DNA from: Ignavibacteria bacterium
GTDB lineage: Bacteria; Bacteroidota; Ignavibacteria; Tepidaquicellales; Tepidaquicellaceae
Assembly: GCA_016710985.1 (NCBI GenBank)
Contig: JADJTX010000064.1
Coordinates: 23,275 to 87,274, forward strand
Reading direction: 5' to 3'
DNA: 64,000 nt
Under the pieces are notes generated by a model. The model was not told where the DNA came from. It did not search any database and saw only the letters and a list, made by a program, of their open reading frames with translations. The position numbers and the translations under genes are program-made. Below, piece after piece: positions 36,765 to 46,130 of this stretch. The stretch's first letter is position 1. Each line of letters begins with the position of its first letter.

Positions 36765-38129
36765 TTATTTTACCAGCAGCATTTTCTTTGTATCGGAAAA
36801 ATTACTTTGCCCGTTTACATTGATGTTGTAATAATAAATTCCGCTTGCAAAATTAGATGCATTGAAATCAATACTGTAATAACCTGCAGTCTGATTGTTA
36901 TCAACTAATCTGGATATCTCTTTACCCATTGCATCATAAACCGTTAAGCTGACATTACCGTCAAATGGAATTGAGTATGTAATTTTTGTTGACGGATTGA
37001 ATGGATTAGGATAATTCTGAGCTAATTCAAATACGCTCGGAACTCCGATTACAACTTCATTTGACAAATTGAAATATTCAAAGTTTCCGTTGAAATCAAT
37101 TTGTTTTAATCTGTAATTGTATGTGTTGCTTGTTAAATTTTTATCGGAATATGAATAGCTGCTGGAAGAAGATGTTGTTCCGTTTCCTGCTACCTCGCCG
37201 ATTTTTGTCCAGCTGTTGTTAACACTTCTTTCGATTTCGAATTTTGAATTGTTTAACTCTGAAGCTGTCGTCCAGTTTAAAGTGACATCTCTGCCGATTA
37301 TATTGGAACTGAATGAAGAAAGTTCAACCGGCAATGGACCGGTGGTTCCGTAAATTATAAAGGGAACACCCTGCGCATTTGCACCGTCAACTGCCGCTAT
37401 CCATGCAAAAGTAGTCCCTAGTCTTTGGAAAGCATTTCCTGTTAGAGGCTGTCCTGCGATTGTTCTTGGCGGATTCCATGGTCCTGAAGCCAGAGTTCCA
37501 CCGGCACAATAGTCTATCCAATAAGTGCCATTGTCTAAGCTTACACCGTTCATGTTAATCGAACTTCTCATTATTGGTCTCTGACTGTTTGTCAGTGTAG
37601 TAGCCGTTACGCGATAAATGCCACTGAAGTAACTGGCTGTTAATGCATTTGTTGTTGAATCACCTGCGACAACGGTTCCTGTACCCGGTGTAGCTCCATC
37701 CCAGATCTGAAGATTTATATTGTTAATGGTAGACGCGGTGGTAGAACCTGTCTGATAATGAAAAACAATTATAGAATCTATTATCCAGCTCGAACCGGCA
37801 GGTATTGTAAAGTCATCAGCCATTCTGTTAGAAGCAAGCTGTTGATTTCCATACCCAAATAATGTGCCCGGGGTAGTTATTGCACTGGCATTAGCGCCTC
37901 CAAAACCGGCTCCCGGATTTGAAACAAGTTCATCCTGAGAATACAAAAGAGAAGTACCGGCGTCAGGAAGATCTATGCCGATAGTCGCATTGAAATGCTC
38001 AATAGTATTTGTTGCAGCTTCGTTTGTTGCCATATCATTTTTAGGATTATCCATTGTTGAAAATCCATAAATTAAAAATGCAGCAAGTACAACTGGCAGA
38101 ATATAAATTAAACTGTAAATCTTCTTCAT
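36765..38129 (-). CDS. Secreted protein of unknown function with T9SS sorting domain
   Basis: 454 residues. The N-terminal signal or anchor segment is YSLIYILPVVLAAFLIYGF. Residues ~80-270 form an uncharacterised beta-rich domain (MADDFTIPAGSSWIIDSIIV, LQIWDGATPGTG, GTYWIDYCAGG) of a type seen in secreted proteins of this group. A spacer domain (LNWTTASELNNSKFEIERS) and a C-terminal T9SS type A sorting domain follow (LAQNYPNPFNPSTKITYSIP, GKEISRLVDN, GYYSIDFNASN, SGIYYYNI, KKMLLVK). It should be exported by T9SS and anchored or released at the surface. Its upstream region shares a 26-nt element with the CHRD gene at 12195. Confidence 0.85.
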   Translation of the reverse strand: MKKIYSLIYILPVVLAAFLIYGFSTMDNPKNDMATNEAATNTIEHFNATIGIDLPDAGTSLLYSQDELVSNPGAGFGGANASAITTPGTLFGYGNQQLASNRMADDFTIPAGSSWIIDSIIVFHYQTGSTTASTINNINLQIWDGATPGTGTVVAGDSTTNALTASYFSGIYRVTATTLTNSQRPIMRSSINMNGVSLDNGTYWIDYCAGGTLASGPWNPPRTIAGQPLTGNAFQRLGTTFAWIAAVDGANAQGVPFIIYGTTGPLPVELSSFSSNIIGRDVTLNWTTASELNNSKFEIERSVNNSWTKIGEVAGNGTTSSSSSYSYSDKNLTSNTYNYRLKQIDFNGNFEYFNLSNEVVIGVPSVFELAQNYPNPFNPSTKITYSIPFDGNVSLTVYDAMGKEISRLVDNNQTAGYYSIDFNASNFASGIYYYNINVNGQSNFSDTKKMLLVK

Positions 38130-38398
38130 GAGATTATTTTTTTAGTTAGTAAATGGTTTTTAAGTTTAGTTTTGTAGATATTTTGATATAAACAATCAGG
38201 AAAGTAAAACAGGCGGACTTTTATTGTTTAAAGACATTAGCTTTTATTTAAATTGAGTTATTTGTCTCATAATTAATTATACTGTTTTTAAAAAATCAAA
38301 ACGACTTTTAACTTTGGACGGTAACAGTTAATTATCAAGCAACTGTAATAAGTTGTATTTTTAAAAATATCTTTAAAATATTTCAATTTTTTCTTATA

Positions 38399-38437
38399 CA
38401 AATTTAAAATTTATCCTAAAAAAATCCTAACAAATCA
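38399..38437 (-). promoter_or_regulatory. TTAGGAT-repeat element with TAnnTTTG box, second copy
   Basis: Positions 38412-38437 are identical over 26 nt to 13281-13306. On the minus strand the block is followed after five nt by TAAATTTG (38406-38399), at the same offset as TATATTTG in the other copy. The sequences between and beyond differ, so the conserved part is the block plus the box. It lies 270 nt before the ATG, which would mean a long leader; a second promoter closer to the gene is possible. Confidence 0.55.
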
Positions 38438-38591
38438 ATGTAAGTTTTAAAGTAAATTGAAACAGGAATTTCTCATTAGAACTATTTCTATTTAACATCA
38501 AGAGATCACATCCGTCCAAATCGTTTATTTTAAATCTCATTGCTTAATATTTTATTGTAACCGGAGGCTGTCCCAAAAGTAAAATTTTAAA

Positions 38592-38800
38592 GTAGCCGCA
38601 GGCTTTAGCCTGCGAACATAATTTAGATTTCGCAACCTAAAGGTTGCGGCTACAAAAAACCTCTTTAGAGTTGCTGCATGCTTTAGCCTGCGCTCTAGTA
38701 TAGATTTCGCAACCTAAAGGTTGCGGTACAAAAAACCTCTATAGAGTAGCCGCAGGCTTTAGACTGCGAACATAATTTAAATTTCGGAACCTGAAGCTGA
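38592..38800. repeat. Three tandem ~77-bp fold-back repeats
   Basis: Units start at 38592, 38670 and 38746. A complete unit has outer arms GTAGC/GCTAC and two inner hairpins, CGCAGGC-TTTA-GCCTGCG and CGCAACC-TAAA-GGTTGCG, joined by ATTTAGATTT, so it can fold as a three-way junction. The first copy is complete, the second has partly decayed arms, the third has lost its second hairpin. A further copy is at 36598. The remainder of the 38130-38885 gap holds no gene. Confidence 0.8.
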
Positions 38801-38830
38801 TAAAGCAGATTTGTCTTTTATTCGGATGTA

Positions 38831-38861
38831 AAAAAAAACCCTGTCCGTAAAACGAACAGGG
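38831..38861 (-). terminator. Terminator of the NAD(P)-binding protein gene
   Basis: CCCTGTCCGT/ACGAACAGGG hairpin (38839-38861) preceded on the plus strand by eight A, which read as U on the minus strand. It is 24 nt past the stop codon. The stem core resembles the terminator at 36701. Confidence 0.8.
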
Positions 38862-38885
38862 CTGCAAAATAAGATGTAATGGTAA

Positions 38886-39524
38886 TTATTTTTTTAGCAA
38901 TTTGAATGCATGTGTCCATTGATTATTCAGAAAGCCCGGAATGCACCAAAGAATGCAAAGCGGTTCGATCGCTCTTGCAGCCTGAACGCCTCCGAGGTCT
39001 TCTGTTTCCCATCCGAACTTTTCCAGTATTCCTTCAACTTCCTTTTTTGCTTCGGGATTATTTCCGCAAATGAACATTGTCGGCTTTCCTTCTTTAAATT
39101 CCGGATCGACCATAAGCGCACTGCCGACAGAGCTGAAACATTTAACAAAGTTTGATTCCTGTGAATGTACCTGTAGCTTCTCCATTAAAGATTCGTCATA
39201 ACTTGTAAAGAATTTTAATACTCCGTTGTCAGGAGGGGAATCTGAAATGGGATTAGTCGTATCTATTATAGTTTTATCCTTCAGATTTTTAACGCCTGCT
39301 AATTTAATAACATCTTCAGCAGCCGTTCCTTTGCAGGCAAGAACTAAAGTCTCAGCCCATATTGCTGTATCTTCAAATGATCCGACATTAGCTTTATCTA
39401 TAAATTCATTTAGCTTAACTATGTCCCTTGTTCCTAACATTACTTCATAACCGTATTTCAAAAATCCTTTTGCAAGGGCTTTAGCAACAGCGCCTGATCC
39501 GAGAATTCCAATTTTCTTTTTCAT
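38886..39524 (-). CDS. NAD(P)-binding protein related to NADPH:F420 oxidoreductase
   Basis: 212 residues forming a single Rossmann domain: IGILGSGAVAKALAKGFLKYG, VMLGTRD, ETLVLACKG, DKTIIDTTNPIS, FVKCFSSVGSALMVDPEF, MFICGNNPEAKKEVEGIL, FGWETEDLGG. This matches the NADPH-dependent F420 reductase-like family (COG2085). Most bacterial members lack F420, so the substrate here is unknown. Its start is 1 nt from the stop of the next upstream lipoprotein gene. Confidence 0.8.
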   Translation of the reverse strand: MKKKIGILGSGAVAKALAKGFLKYGYEVMLGTRDIVKLNEFIDKANVGSFEDTAIWAETLVLACKGTAAEDVIKLAGVKNLKDKTIIDTTNPISDSPPDNGVLKFFTSYDESLMEKLQVHSQESNFVKCFSSVGSALMVDPEFKEGKPTMFICGNNPEAKKEVEGILEKFGWETEDLGGVQAARAIEPLCILWCIPGFLNNQWTHAFKLLKK

Positions 39525-39525
39525 A

Positions 39526-40236
39526 TTAATTAACTTTTATTTTTTTTCCGGAATTTGCTTTAAATAATATCAGACCAAATAATAAAATGACCGGCAGCTC
39601 TATTCCAAACATCCCGCAGATACCGGATTTATCCTTAACAGTTGCTGTAAATTCAAGGTCGTTTTGGGCGTGATCTGAAACTTTGTAAAGCCATTTTGCC
39701 GTGTTTTTTTCTTTTGAACCGTTTTCAATAGTGCCGTTAGTTGCAATTACCTCACCCGGAAATTCAAATGTGTATTCAAGTGTATGCCAGTCTTTAGTAT
39801 AAGTCAGCGCGATGTTTGTGTCCTTTGGTATAAAGTATCTGAAGTCCATACCGTCTTTGCCTTTAACATAACTCATCTGCAGTTTTGAAAATCCTGATGC
39901 CTCCGTTAATTTGTTGAAATCTTTAAATGTGATGTCAACTTCTATGTGGGTTGTACTGTCTTTTTCAATTTCATACCTTCTTGGCAGAGATACTTCAGAA
40001 AAAGGTGAAGAATATTTTTTCTTTATCTCCGATGCAACGAAACTAAATCCTCCGATGTCATCACCCATTTCAACATCACCTATGTTAACATACATTGACT
40101 TTATCCAGTAATGAAGATGAATTGTACCGGATAGGTCTTCATTGATCTTTGTCTTTTGTTCTACATTTAAACATCCGGCTAAAAAAGTTGCAAGAACTAA
40201 AAATAACAGAACTTTTGAATATCTTACTATTGTCAT
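39526..40236 (-). CDS. Putative lipoprotein with C-terminal membrane segment (LppM-like)
   Basis: 236 residues. A signal peptide with lipobox LAGC (Cys near residue 22) is followed by a beta-rich domain beginning NVEQKTKINEDLSGTIHLHY, resembling LppM-type periplasmic domains. A hydrophobic segment lies near the C-terminus (GMFGIELPVILLFGLILF) with a basic tail (SGKKIKVN). It would be anchored at both ends. Function unknown. It lies between a Rossmann protein and a decayed repeat gene, all on the minus strand with very short spacing. Confidence 0.6.
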   Translation of the reverse strand: MTIVRYSKVLLFLVLATFLAGCLNVEQKTKINEDLSGTIHLHYWIKSMYVNIGDVEMGDDIGGFSFVASEIKKKYSSPFSEVSLPRRYEIEKDSTTHIEVDITFKDFNKLTEASGFSKLQMSYVKGKDGMDFRYFIPKDTNIALTYTKDWHTLEYTFEFPGEVIATNGTIENGSKEKNTAKWLYKVSDHAQNDLEFTATVKDKSGICGMFGIELPVILLFGLILFKANSGKKIKVN

Positions 40237-40244
40237 TTTTTATA

Positions 40245-43088
40245 TTAATTGATTTTTAAAATACTTTTTGATTGAAGTTCATTGATCTTTTCTTCTGCCC
40301 AGTCTTTAAAACCGGGATTGTCACTCTTCTTTATCTTCCGCTTTAATAGATCCAGACTATTAAGATTTGCTTCTTCAGGGAAAGGAGTTCCTGCCTGTAA
40401 CAGCTCACTAAATACTTCTTTGAATTTATCTTCAGAAAGGTTTTCAATTGAATTCAAAAAACTTAAATACCAAATCCGGTCATTTGAAATTTCCTTTATC
40501 AGTTCTTCGTTTATAAAATCATAATATTCATCACCATAAGTCTGTAAACCTTCAGCAGCAAGAAATCTTGCTCCGAAGTAATCATTGTTCATAAGATTTA
40601 TCAGAGTTGTAATATTATCAAAATTTTTATAATTCTTAAATGCATAAGCAATGTCTTTATTGTAAAGCTTATATTTTGAATTTTCATTTGCAAGCTCTCT
40701 TAATCTTGCAGAAGTTTTATTAGTGAACTCCGTATTGTTTGAATCTATTTTGATTTTACCTAATGCATTCACGGCAACTGCACGGATCCTTATTTCATTG
40801 TCATATGTCAGGTTTAATAATTCTTCTTTACCAACAGGGTTCCTTGTTTCACCGAAAAGGTAACATATGAATGCAATTTCATTCTGATTGAAAATTGGTT
40901 TTGCACTCATCGAAATGTTATACAAACTTAATTTTTCAGTAAAAAAATTTCCCATCGTATAGCTGATCTTTAAAGCAAGATTTCTTAAAACCAGACCTGC
41001 CCTGTGATCTTCGGTATCAAGATACTTCATTATGTATCCGGCAGTCTCAATGCTGTCTTCTGCAAGCTTTCGGAATCCGTATTCCTGCCATTGTGAGAAT
41101 CTCGGCTCAATGGTTTTTGCCATTATGAAAAGTTCATCTTCTGTGTAAATCTTATTTGAGTCCAACGGGATCTTAAATGCATTACCGCTTGCCTGTGAAG
41201 TAAGGTCAGCCAAATAATAATCATCCATCACTCCCCACATTGAAGTATTGTTTATCACACTATCCATTCCGCCGACTGAATAAAAATCCTCACCGGACGC
41301 ATCAAGAAAGATCCCAATGCTTCCGTATTCACGTCTTGAGTTACCGTAACCTCTTGTATTTCCCGGTTCTTTATTTAAATATCCGTCGCGTCCGCTTTCA
41401 TCAATTAACATACCGATACCGTTAGCATTTCCCGCTCCCTGCGAAAGTGAGTAAGCAGAATAATTATCATTTCCTTTTACATCAAACAAAAGTCCGAATC
41501 CAAAATCGTGACCGCAGCCCTGCGAGACACCATTGGATGAATAAAAATCCCATCCATCATAATCTTTTAAAAGTCCGACAGCTAAATGGATGCCGGCTCC
41601 CTGTGCGTACTGATATGAATTATATTTATCGTGTCCCGATTTATCAACAATACATCCGAGTCCGTACCAGTAAGCGCCGCCCTGACCGAATATATCAGTT
41701 GAATAAAAATCATTTCCTTCACCTTCTATTATCAAACCTATCCCGCCCGCATAATAAGGACGAAGTCCAAGCCCGTATCCCTGCGACATTGAAACGTAAT
41801 GATCTTCGTATCTTCCAATATCCAGTGAACGTGCATCAATTAAATAATTATCATTTCCTTTATTATCAACAATTGCACCGACACCTTCTGTCATTCCAAA
41901 TCCCTGTGAATATGAATTTGCAGTAAAAACATCATTACCGTTACGGTCAACAAGCAACCCAACACCAAACGATGCGGCTCCTATTGAGAATTGATTTGCC
42001 TGATAAGTATCGTTACCGTTCTCATCATACAAAACCCCAAGTCCGCATATCGCCGAACCGAGGAAACATTCTTACCTTTATATGTATCATCACCTTCTTT
42101 ATCAAAAATAAAACCCGATGAAAATACAGCTCCGGCGAGAGAGTAATTGCTGTTAGTGGTGTAGTAGTCGTTTCCTGAGAGATCGATGATGCAGCTGAAG
42201 TTATTATCAATATTGTAAACATCATCACCACCGAGGTCAATTATAAAATCAAAGTGACCTGTGTAAATATTCTTTTCCTTTCCGCCGATGGCGATGCGGA
42301 TGCCGTCTTCGTCGTAGTAGAATAAAAACTTTCCTGTTATATTTTTGTTACTTATTTTTTTTTCTTTTCCTGAAACAGCCTGATTAACATTTCTTGTTAA
42401 AGACTTGAATAACGTATAACAATCTTGTAAGTCGATTGCTGAATTATTGATATTAGAATATCGTTTGATTTTACTTAAAATATCCATTGTTCTTTTTGAA
42501 ATTGAAATTGATGAATCTCGCTTTATTAAATTTAAAAATATCTGAATTGCCATCATCATCATTACCTGATTCAGAAATTACAGACATTAGATTTCTCGAT
42601 AAAAATTTATTTCCTTCATTGTAGTCAAAAAGATTTTGCTTTTTGTACGTGATTGAATAAACTGAATTAATGAATTTCCCATTTATCCAAGAGTTATAAG
42701 ATTAAATCAGAGTATTTTCTAATGATTCAGTAACTAAATCATAATTGTAAATATATCCAAATCGTTATGCTAAAATTTTGATTATTTAATTAAAACATCT
42801 TCTTTACTAGCTTAGTTTAGATCAATGTCCTACATTCCATTACACTATCCATGAACCCAAACGACTTCATCGGCTCCTGCATTAGTTCTTTACTACCGGC
42901 AACAATAGCTTCGAATCATTTCTCGGTGACTTTTCCTTGTCAAAATTAATGGGAATTGTAATGTCCTGCGGTGATAGTCCGCGATAAGATAAAGTAAAAT
43001 TAAGAATTGAGTCAATGCCTAGCTGTTGTGAATATGAAATGTTAACGAATGCCGTGAAAATTATAATACAGAAGAGACTTTTTACCAA
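40245..43088 (-). pseudogene. Decayed secreted GND-repeat/HEAT-repeat protein gene
   Basis: The piece at 43088-42882 encodes a signal peptide (MVKSLFCIIIFTAFVNISYSQ) and SILNFTLSYRGLSPQDITI, then shifts frame. Readable fragments continue: ELMQEPMKSFGFMDSVME, then stops, YDLVTESLENTLI, then NGKFINSVYSITYKKQNLF and SVISESGNDDDGNSDIF in another frame, then a 193-codon frame ending near 42000. Adding one T near 42056 joins this to an intact 595-codon frame. The intact part has about ten ~32-residue repeats (GND-x-Y, SQG-x-G, G-x-G-L-L-D) up to residue ~260, then HEAT-like helical repeats. At least four frameshifts or stops in the first 900 nt suggest real decay. The 595-residue frame could still be expressed on its own. 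Confidence 0.7.
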
Positions 43089-43185
43089 AAGAATGTTTAC
43101 ATTAATTTTTGTAAATATACTTTATTCAGAAGTATTTAGACATTCAAAAAAGATTTAGGATTTGGATTATTTAATTGAAAAATTT

Positions 43186-43231
43186 ACCACAGAGAGACAG
43201 AGGGCACAGAGTTTCACAGAGAAATTTTAAG
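43186..43231. repeat. CACAGAG-type dispersed repeat, second copy
   Basis: 46 nt matching 2427-2472 with four substitutions. It starts ACCACAGAGA and ends with a TTAAG. It is followed at 43243-43290 by another dispersed family (ATTCGTGGCAAGC, then TTTAATTTGGAC) whose relatives lie near 11865 and 53453. Confidence 0.75.
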
Positions 43232-43335
43232 ATAATATTATTCGTGAATATTCGAGAAATTCGTGGCAAGCTTTTTCTTTAATTTGGACGAATGTTGGTT
43301 AATTCACATCCGTCCAAAACATTTCATCTATAACA

Positions 43336-43471
43336 AACCCCGAAGGGGTAACATTATTATAGAAAAAGGAAACCAAATTAATAAATCCCGAAGGGATGAC
43401 ATTATTTCACCCCTTCGGGGTTCGTCTGTGCTGTTGTTAATATGCTATAATAATAACATCCCTTCGGGATT
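43336..43471. repeat. CCCCGAAGGGG fold-back repeat group
   Basis: Four short palindromes lie within 136 nt: CCCCGAAGGGG (43337-43348 area), TCCCGAAGGGA, then two in reverse sense, CCCCTTCGGGG and TCCCTTCGGGA. They are accompanied by AACATTATTATAG and its complement CTATAATAATAAC, so the group is two diverged units in opposite orientation. The rest of 43089-43644 shows no gene. Confidence 0.7.
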
Positions 43472-43644
43472 ATGACTGAGTTAGTTTTAAAAAATTAAAT
43501 AAATTTCATTTATACTCTGTTATTGAAACAATTATTTAAACTTTAATTTGGATGGATGTTGGTTAATTAGTGGCTGAAAAATATAATAGAATTGTTACAA
43601 TGACAACTTTACTATATTTTGCATTACCCCATTTAAAAAAAATT

Positions 43645-44394
43645 ATGAAGAAAAATAAACTCATTGCTCTAAGTACGCTTACCTTAGGAGCTTCGTTAAT
43701 TTATCCGAAGATAAAGGGAAGCTCAAAGAAGCAGTTACAGCGGCTGGACATGAAATACATTGATGATCCGCAGACGCTGGAAAATTTGAGATCCAAATCT
43801 TACTATGAAATATTCACCGCATACAGGATCTTTAATAAATTCAAAATTGGAGTTTATAACAATATCAAAAGACTGCCAATACCGGTTGCTGATTCAGACA
43901 GGTTTGATGCTGAGGCATTGAAAAAAGAACTTGGCGCTGCAATGATAATATTTAACGGACCGCGCTTTTGGGTGCTCGATGGTATTCGCGGATATTATAC
44001 AGGCGAACCAATGAAATTTTTTGGATATGAATTTGATTTAGTGGCAACAATTGAAAATAAAATTTCCGATCTGAAGGTTCAGGCAAAAGAAAGAAAGCCT
44101 TATATAGAACAAACAATAGGGAGATACACGGATTTTATTTTTAATAAAGGTGAAAAAATATTTGAACTCGTTTCAGATACCGGGGTGATATATACTATGC
44201 AGTCCGCTTCATTGGAAATAAATAAAGATCAGACAATAAGCGATTTCGATTCTCTTTCAGCTAAACTTAAATTGCCTGACGGCTGGATATACAGAGCCCG
44301 CATGATTGAGGAAGATATTTGCTTTAAAATAAGAGGTGAAGCTCACGTCATTCAGGATGATCTCAGAAATACGTATCAGAGAAATCCTGCTTAA
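43645..44394 (+). CDS. Exported protein of unknown function
   Basis: I place the start at the ATG at 43645 (249 residues), because it gives a signal-like N-terminus (MKKNKLIALSTLTLGASLIYP). A GTG start at 43570 is possible but lies in repeat-derived sequence. Recognisable features are few: GPRFWVLDGIRGYYTGE and a C-terminal KLPDGWIYRARMIEEDICF with AHVIQDDLRNTYQR, whose Trp-Tyr-Arg and QDDLxNTY pattern suggests a conserved family I cannot name with confidence. Predicted periplasmic or membrane-associated. It is followed 47 nt later by a pair of membrane proteins. Confidence 0.65.
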   Translation: MKKNKLIALSTLTLGASLIYPKIKGSSKKQLQRLDMKYIDDPQTLENLRSKSYYEIFTAYRIFNKFKIGVYNNIKRLPIPVADSDRFDAEALKKELGAAMIIFNGPRFWVLDGIRGYYTGEPMKFFGYEFDLVATIENKISDLKVQAKERKPYIEQTIGRYTDFIFNKGEKIFELVSDTGVIYTMQSASLEINKDQTISDFDSLSAKLKLPDGWIYRARMIEEDICFKIRGEAHVIQDDLRNTYQRNPA

Positions 44395-44441
44395 TATTTT
44401 CATGTTAACTAAAGTACTTTATACAATTTTAATATCTGTGT

Positions 44442-46130
44442 GTGAAAAATAAATTTACTATTTTCTTTTTATTGATCCTTCCTGTTTTATTCTTCATTAC
44501 ATCTTATTTGTTAAAGGAATATCAGGGTCCGTATTATACAAATTCACAGTATGATCCCGGTTACGTTTATCTCATCAGTTCGCTGAATCTTTCACAAATG
44601 TCAGGTTACGGTGTAGGGCACATTGATCATCCCGGTACGCCTGTTCAGGTGATTGGTGCCGTTGTGATAAAGCTTGGTTATTTATTCAGCGGTAGTGATG
44701 ACAACATGGTAAAAGATGTTCTGATGAATCCGGAAAAGTATATGAGTGAAATTAACTATGTGTTTCTTTTCATTAACTGCATTGGTTTGTTCATTCTCGG
44801 ACTTGCTGCTTACAAAGCTTATTCAAATGTTTCCGTCTCACTGCTGATGCAGCTGACTCCCTTTACATCGATTAGCATTCTGTCACTCAGTACTTTAGTA
44901 CGTCCGGAGAATTTCATGATATTCATTGTTTGTATTTTCATTTCGGCATTGATACTTTTTGTTAATGAAATTGAAATGAATCCGAAAAAGAATATGCGTT
45001 ATCTCATGCTGCTTGGAATAATATCCGGACTGGGGTTAGCATCGAAAATAACATTCTTCCCGTTGATTCTGATTCCGCTTATGTTATTCCGCGGGATAAA
45101 ATATAAACTGATCTACTTGCTCATCATTGCTATCTCATTTATCATCTTTGTGATACCGGCTGTGTCAGCATACAACATTAACTACTTCATTGAATGGGTC
45201 TTCAATCTATTTCTTTACAGTAAAAAGTACGGCAGGGGAGAACCTACAATCATTGATTCAAATTCATTTCTGTATAACATAAGAAGGATCATAAGTAAAG
45301 AATTCATCTTTGACATAGCTTATTTTATGATTTGCCTGTCGCTGTTTGTGTGTCTGATACCAAGAGCCGGAAATTATTTTGCAAAGTTTAAAAATGAGTT
45401 TTTAAAAAATACCGGCAACCGTCTGAAGCGCATAAAGATTGGTTTTACGGATGATACTAAGTTCAGACTGGTACTTGGACTCTTTCTTACAATGACCTTG
45501 CAGGTATTGATAGTGGCAAAACATTACGGGGAGAATTATATGTTCCCGGCTCTTATACTTTCTGTCTATGCCATGATAACTTCATTTACAGTAATGTCGG
45601 ATGCACTGCCTTCCAAACTGAATCACGCAAAAATGAAGATCGTTTACACATTGGTTTTGATTTTGATCACATTGTTCGCATTAAGATCCTTTTATACCTA
45701 CGGAAGCTATCTTAAGAATCTCACAGCCGAAACAAATAAAGTATTAAATTATCTGAAGGAAAATTCAGGCGATGCGGTCTTAATATCTTCTCACCATGTT
45801 CCGAGCCCCGAGTTCGCGTTGTTTACCGGAACGGGATATGCTGTGTCACAAAGAGAAAATTACAATTCCATTTTAAATGAAAAATATCCTGCAGGTTATT
45901 TCAATCTCAATAATAGCTGTTACACTTTCGGCAGTGACTCTGTGAATGCCGTGAATGATTTTAAGACTGCCGGTAAAGTATTGTATTTAAGTTCAGGAGA
46001 AGATTATGTCGAGCAGTTTAAGAAAGTATTGAACACTAAGTACGGAATTTCAAATGCAGTTTTTGAGAAAAAGTTCTCTAATAGTAAGGGAGAAATGGTT
46101 TATGAAATTAAATTTGGGAATTTTGAATAA
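44442..46130 (+). CDS. GT-C-like multi-pass membrane protein (copy 1)
   Basis: 562 residues from a GTG start, with about ten to twelve hydrophobic segments. After the first segment, an extracytoplasmic loop reads YDPGYVYLISSLNLSQMSGYG then HIDHPGTPVQVIGA. An acidic residue plus HPG in loop 1 is what GT-C glycosyltransferases (PMT/ArnT-like, GT39/GT83) show, so transfer of a sugar from a lipid carrier is plausible but unproven. The C-terminal ~130 residues after the last membrane span form a soluble domain (NSGDAVLISSHH, YAVSQRENYNSILNEKYP). The next gene is a tandem paralog overlapping by 29 nt. Confidence 0.6.
   Translation: MKNKFTIFFLLILPVLFFITSYLLKEYQGPYYTNSQYDPGYVYLISSLNLSQMSGYGVGHIDHPGTPVQVIGAVVIKLGYLFSGSDDNMVKDVLMNPEKYMSEINYVFLFINCIGLFILGLAAYKAYSNVSVSLLMQLTPFTSISILSLSTLVRPENFMIFIVCIFISALILFVNEIEMNPKKNMRYLMLLGIISGLGLASKITFFPLILIPLMLFRGIKYKLIYLLIIAISFIIFVIPAVSAYNINYFIEWVFNLFLYSKKYGRGEPTIIDSNSFLYNIRRIISKEFIFDIAYFMICLSLFVCLIPRAGNYFAKFKNEFLKNTGNRLKRIKIGFTDDTKFRLVLGLFLTMTLQVLIVAKHYGENYMFPALILSVYAMITSFTVMSDALPSKLNHAKMKIVYTLVLILITLFALRSFYTYGSYLKNLTAETNKVLNYLKENSGDAVLISSHHVPSPEFALFTGTGYAVSQRENYNSILNEKYPAGYFNLNNSCYTFGSDSVNAVNDFKTAGKVLYLSSGEDYVEQFKKVLNTKYGISNAVFEKKFSNSKGEMVYEIKFGNFE

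Noticed and set aside
38886..39524. Evidence for coenzyme F420 use
   Set aside because: Family similarity alone does not show F420 dependence, and no F420 biosynthesis gene is in the window.
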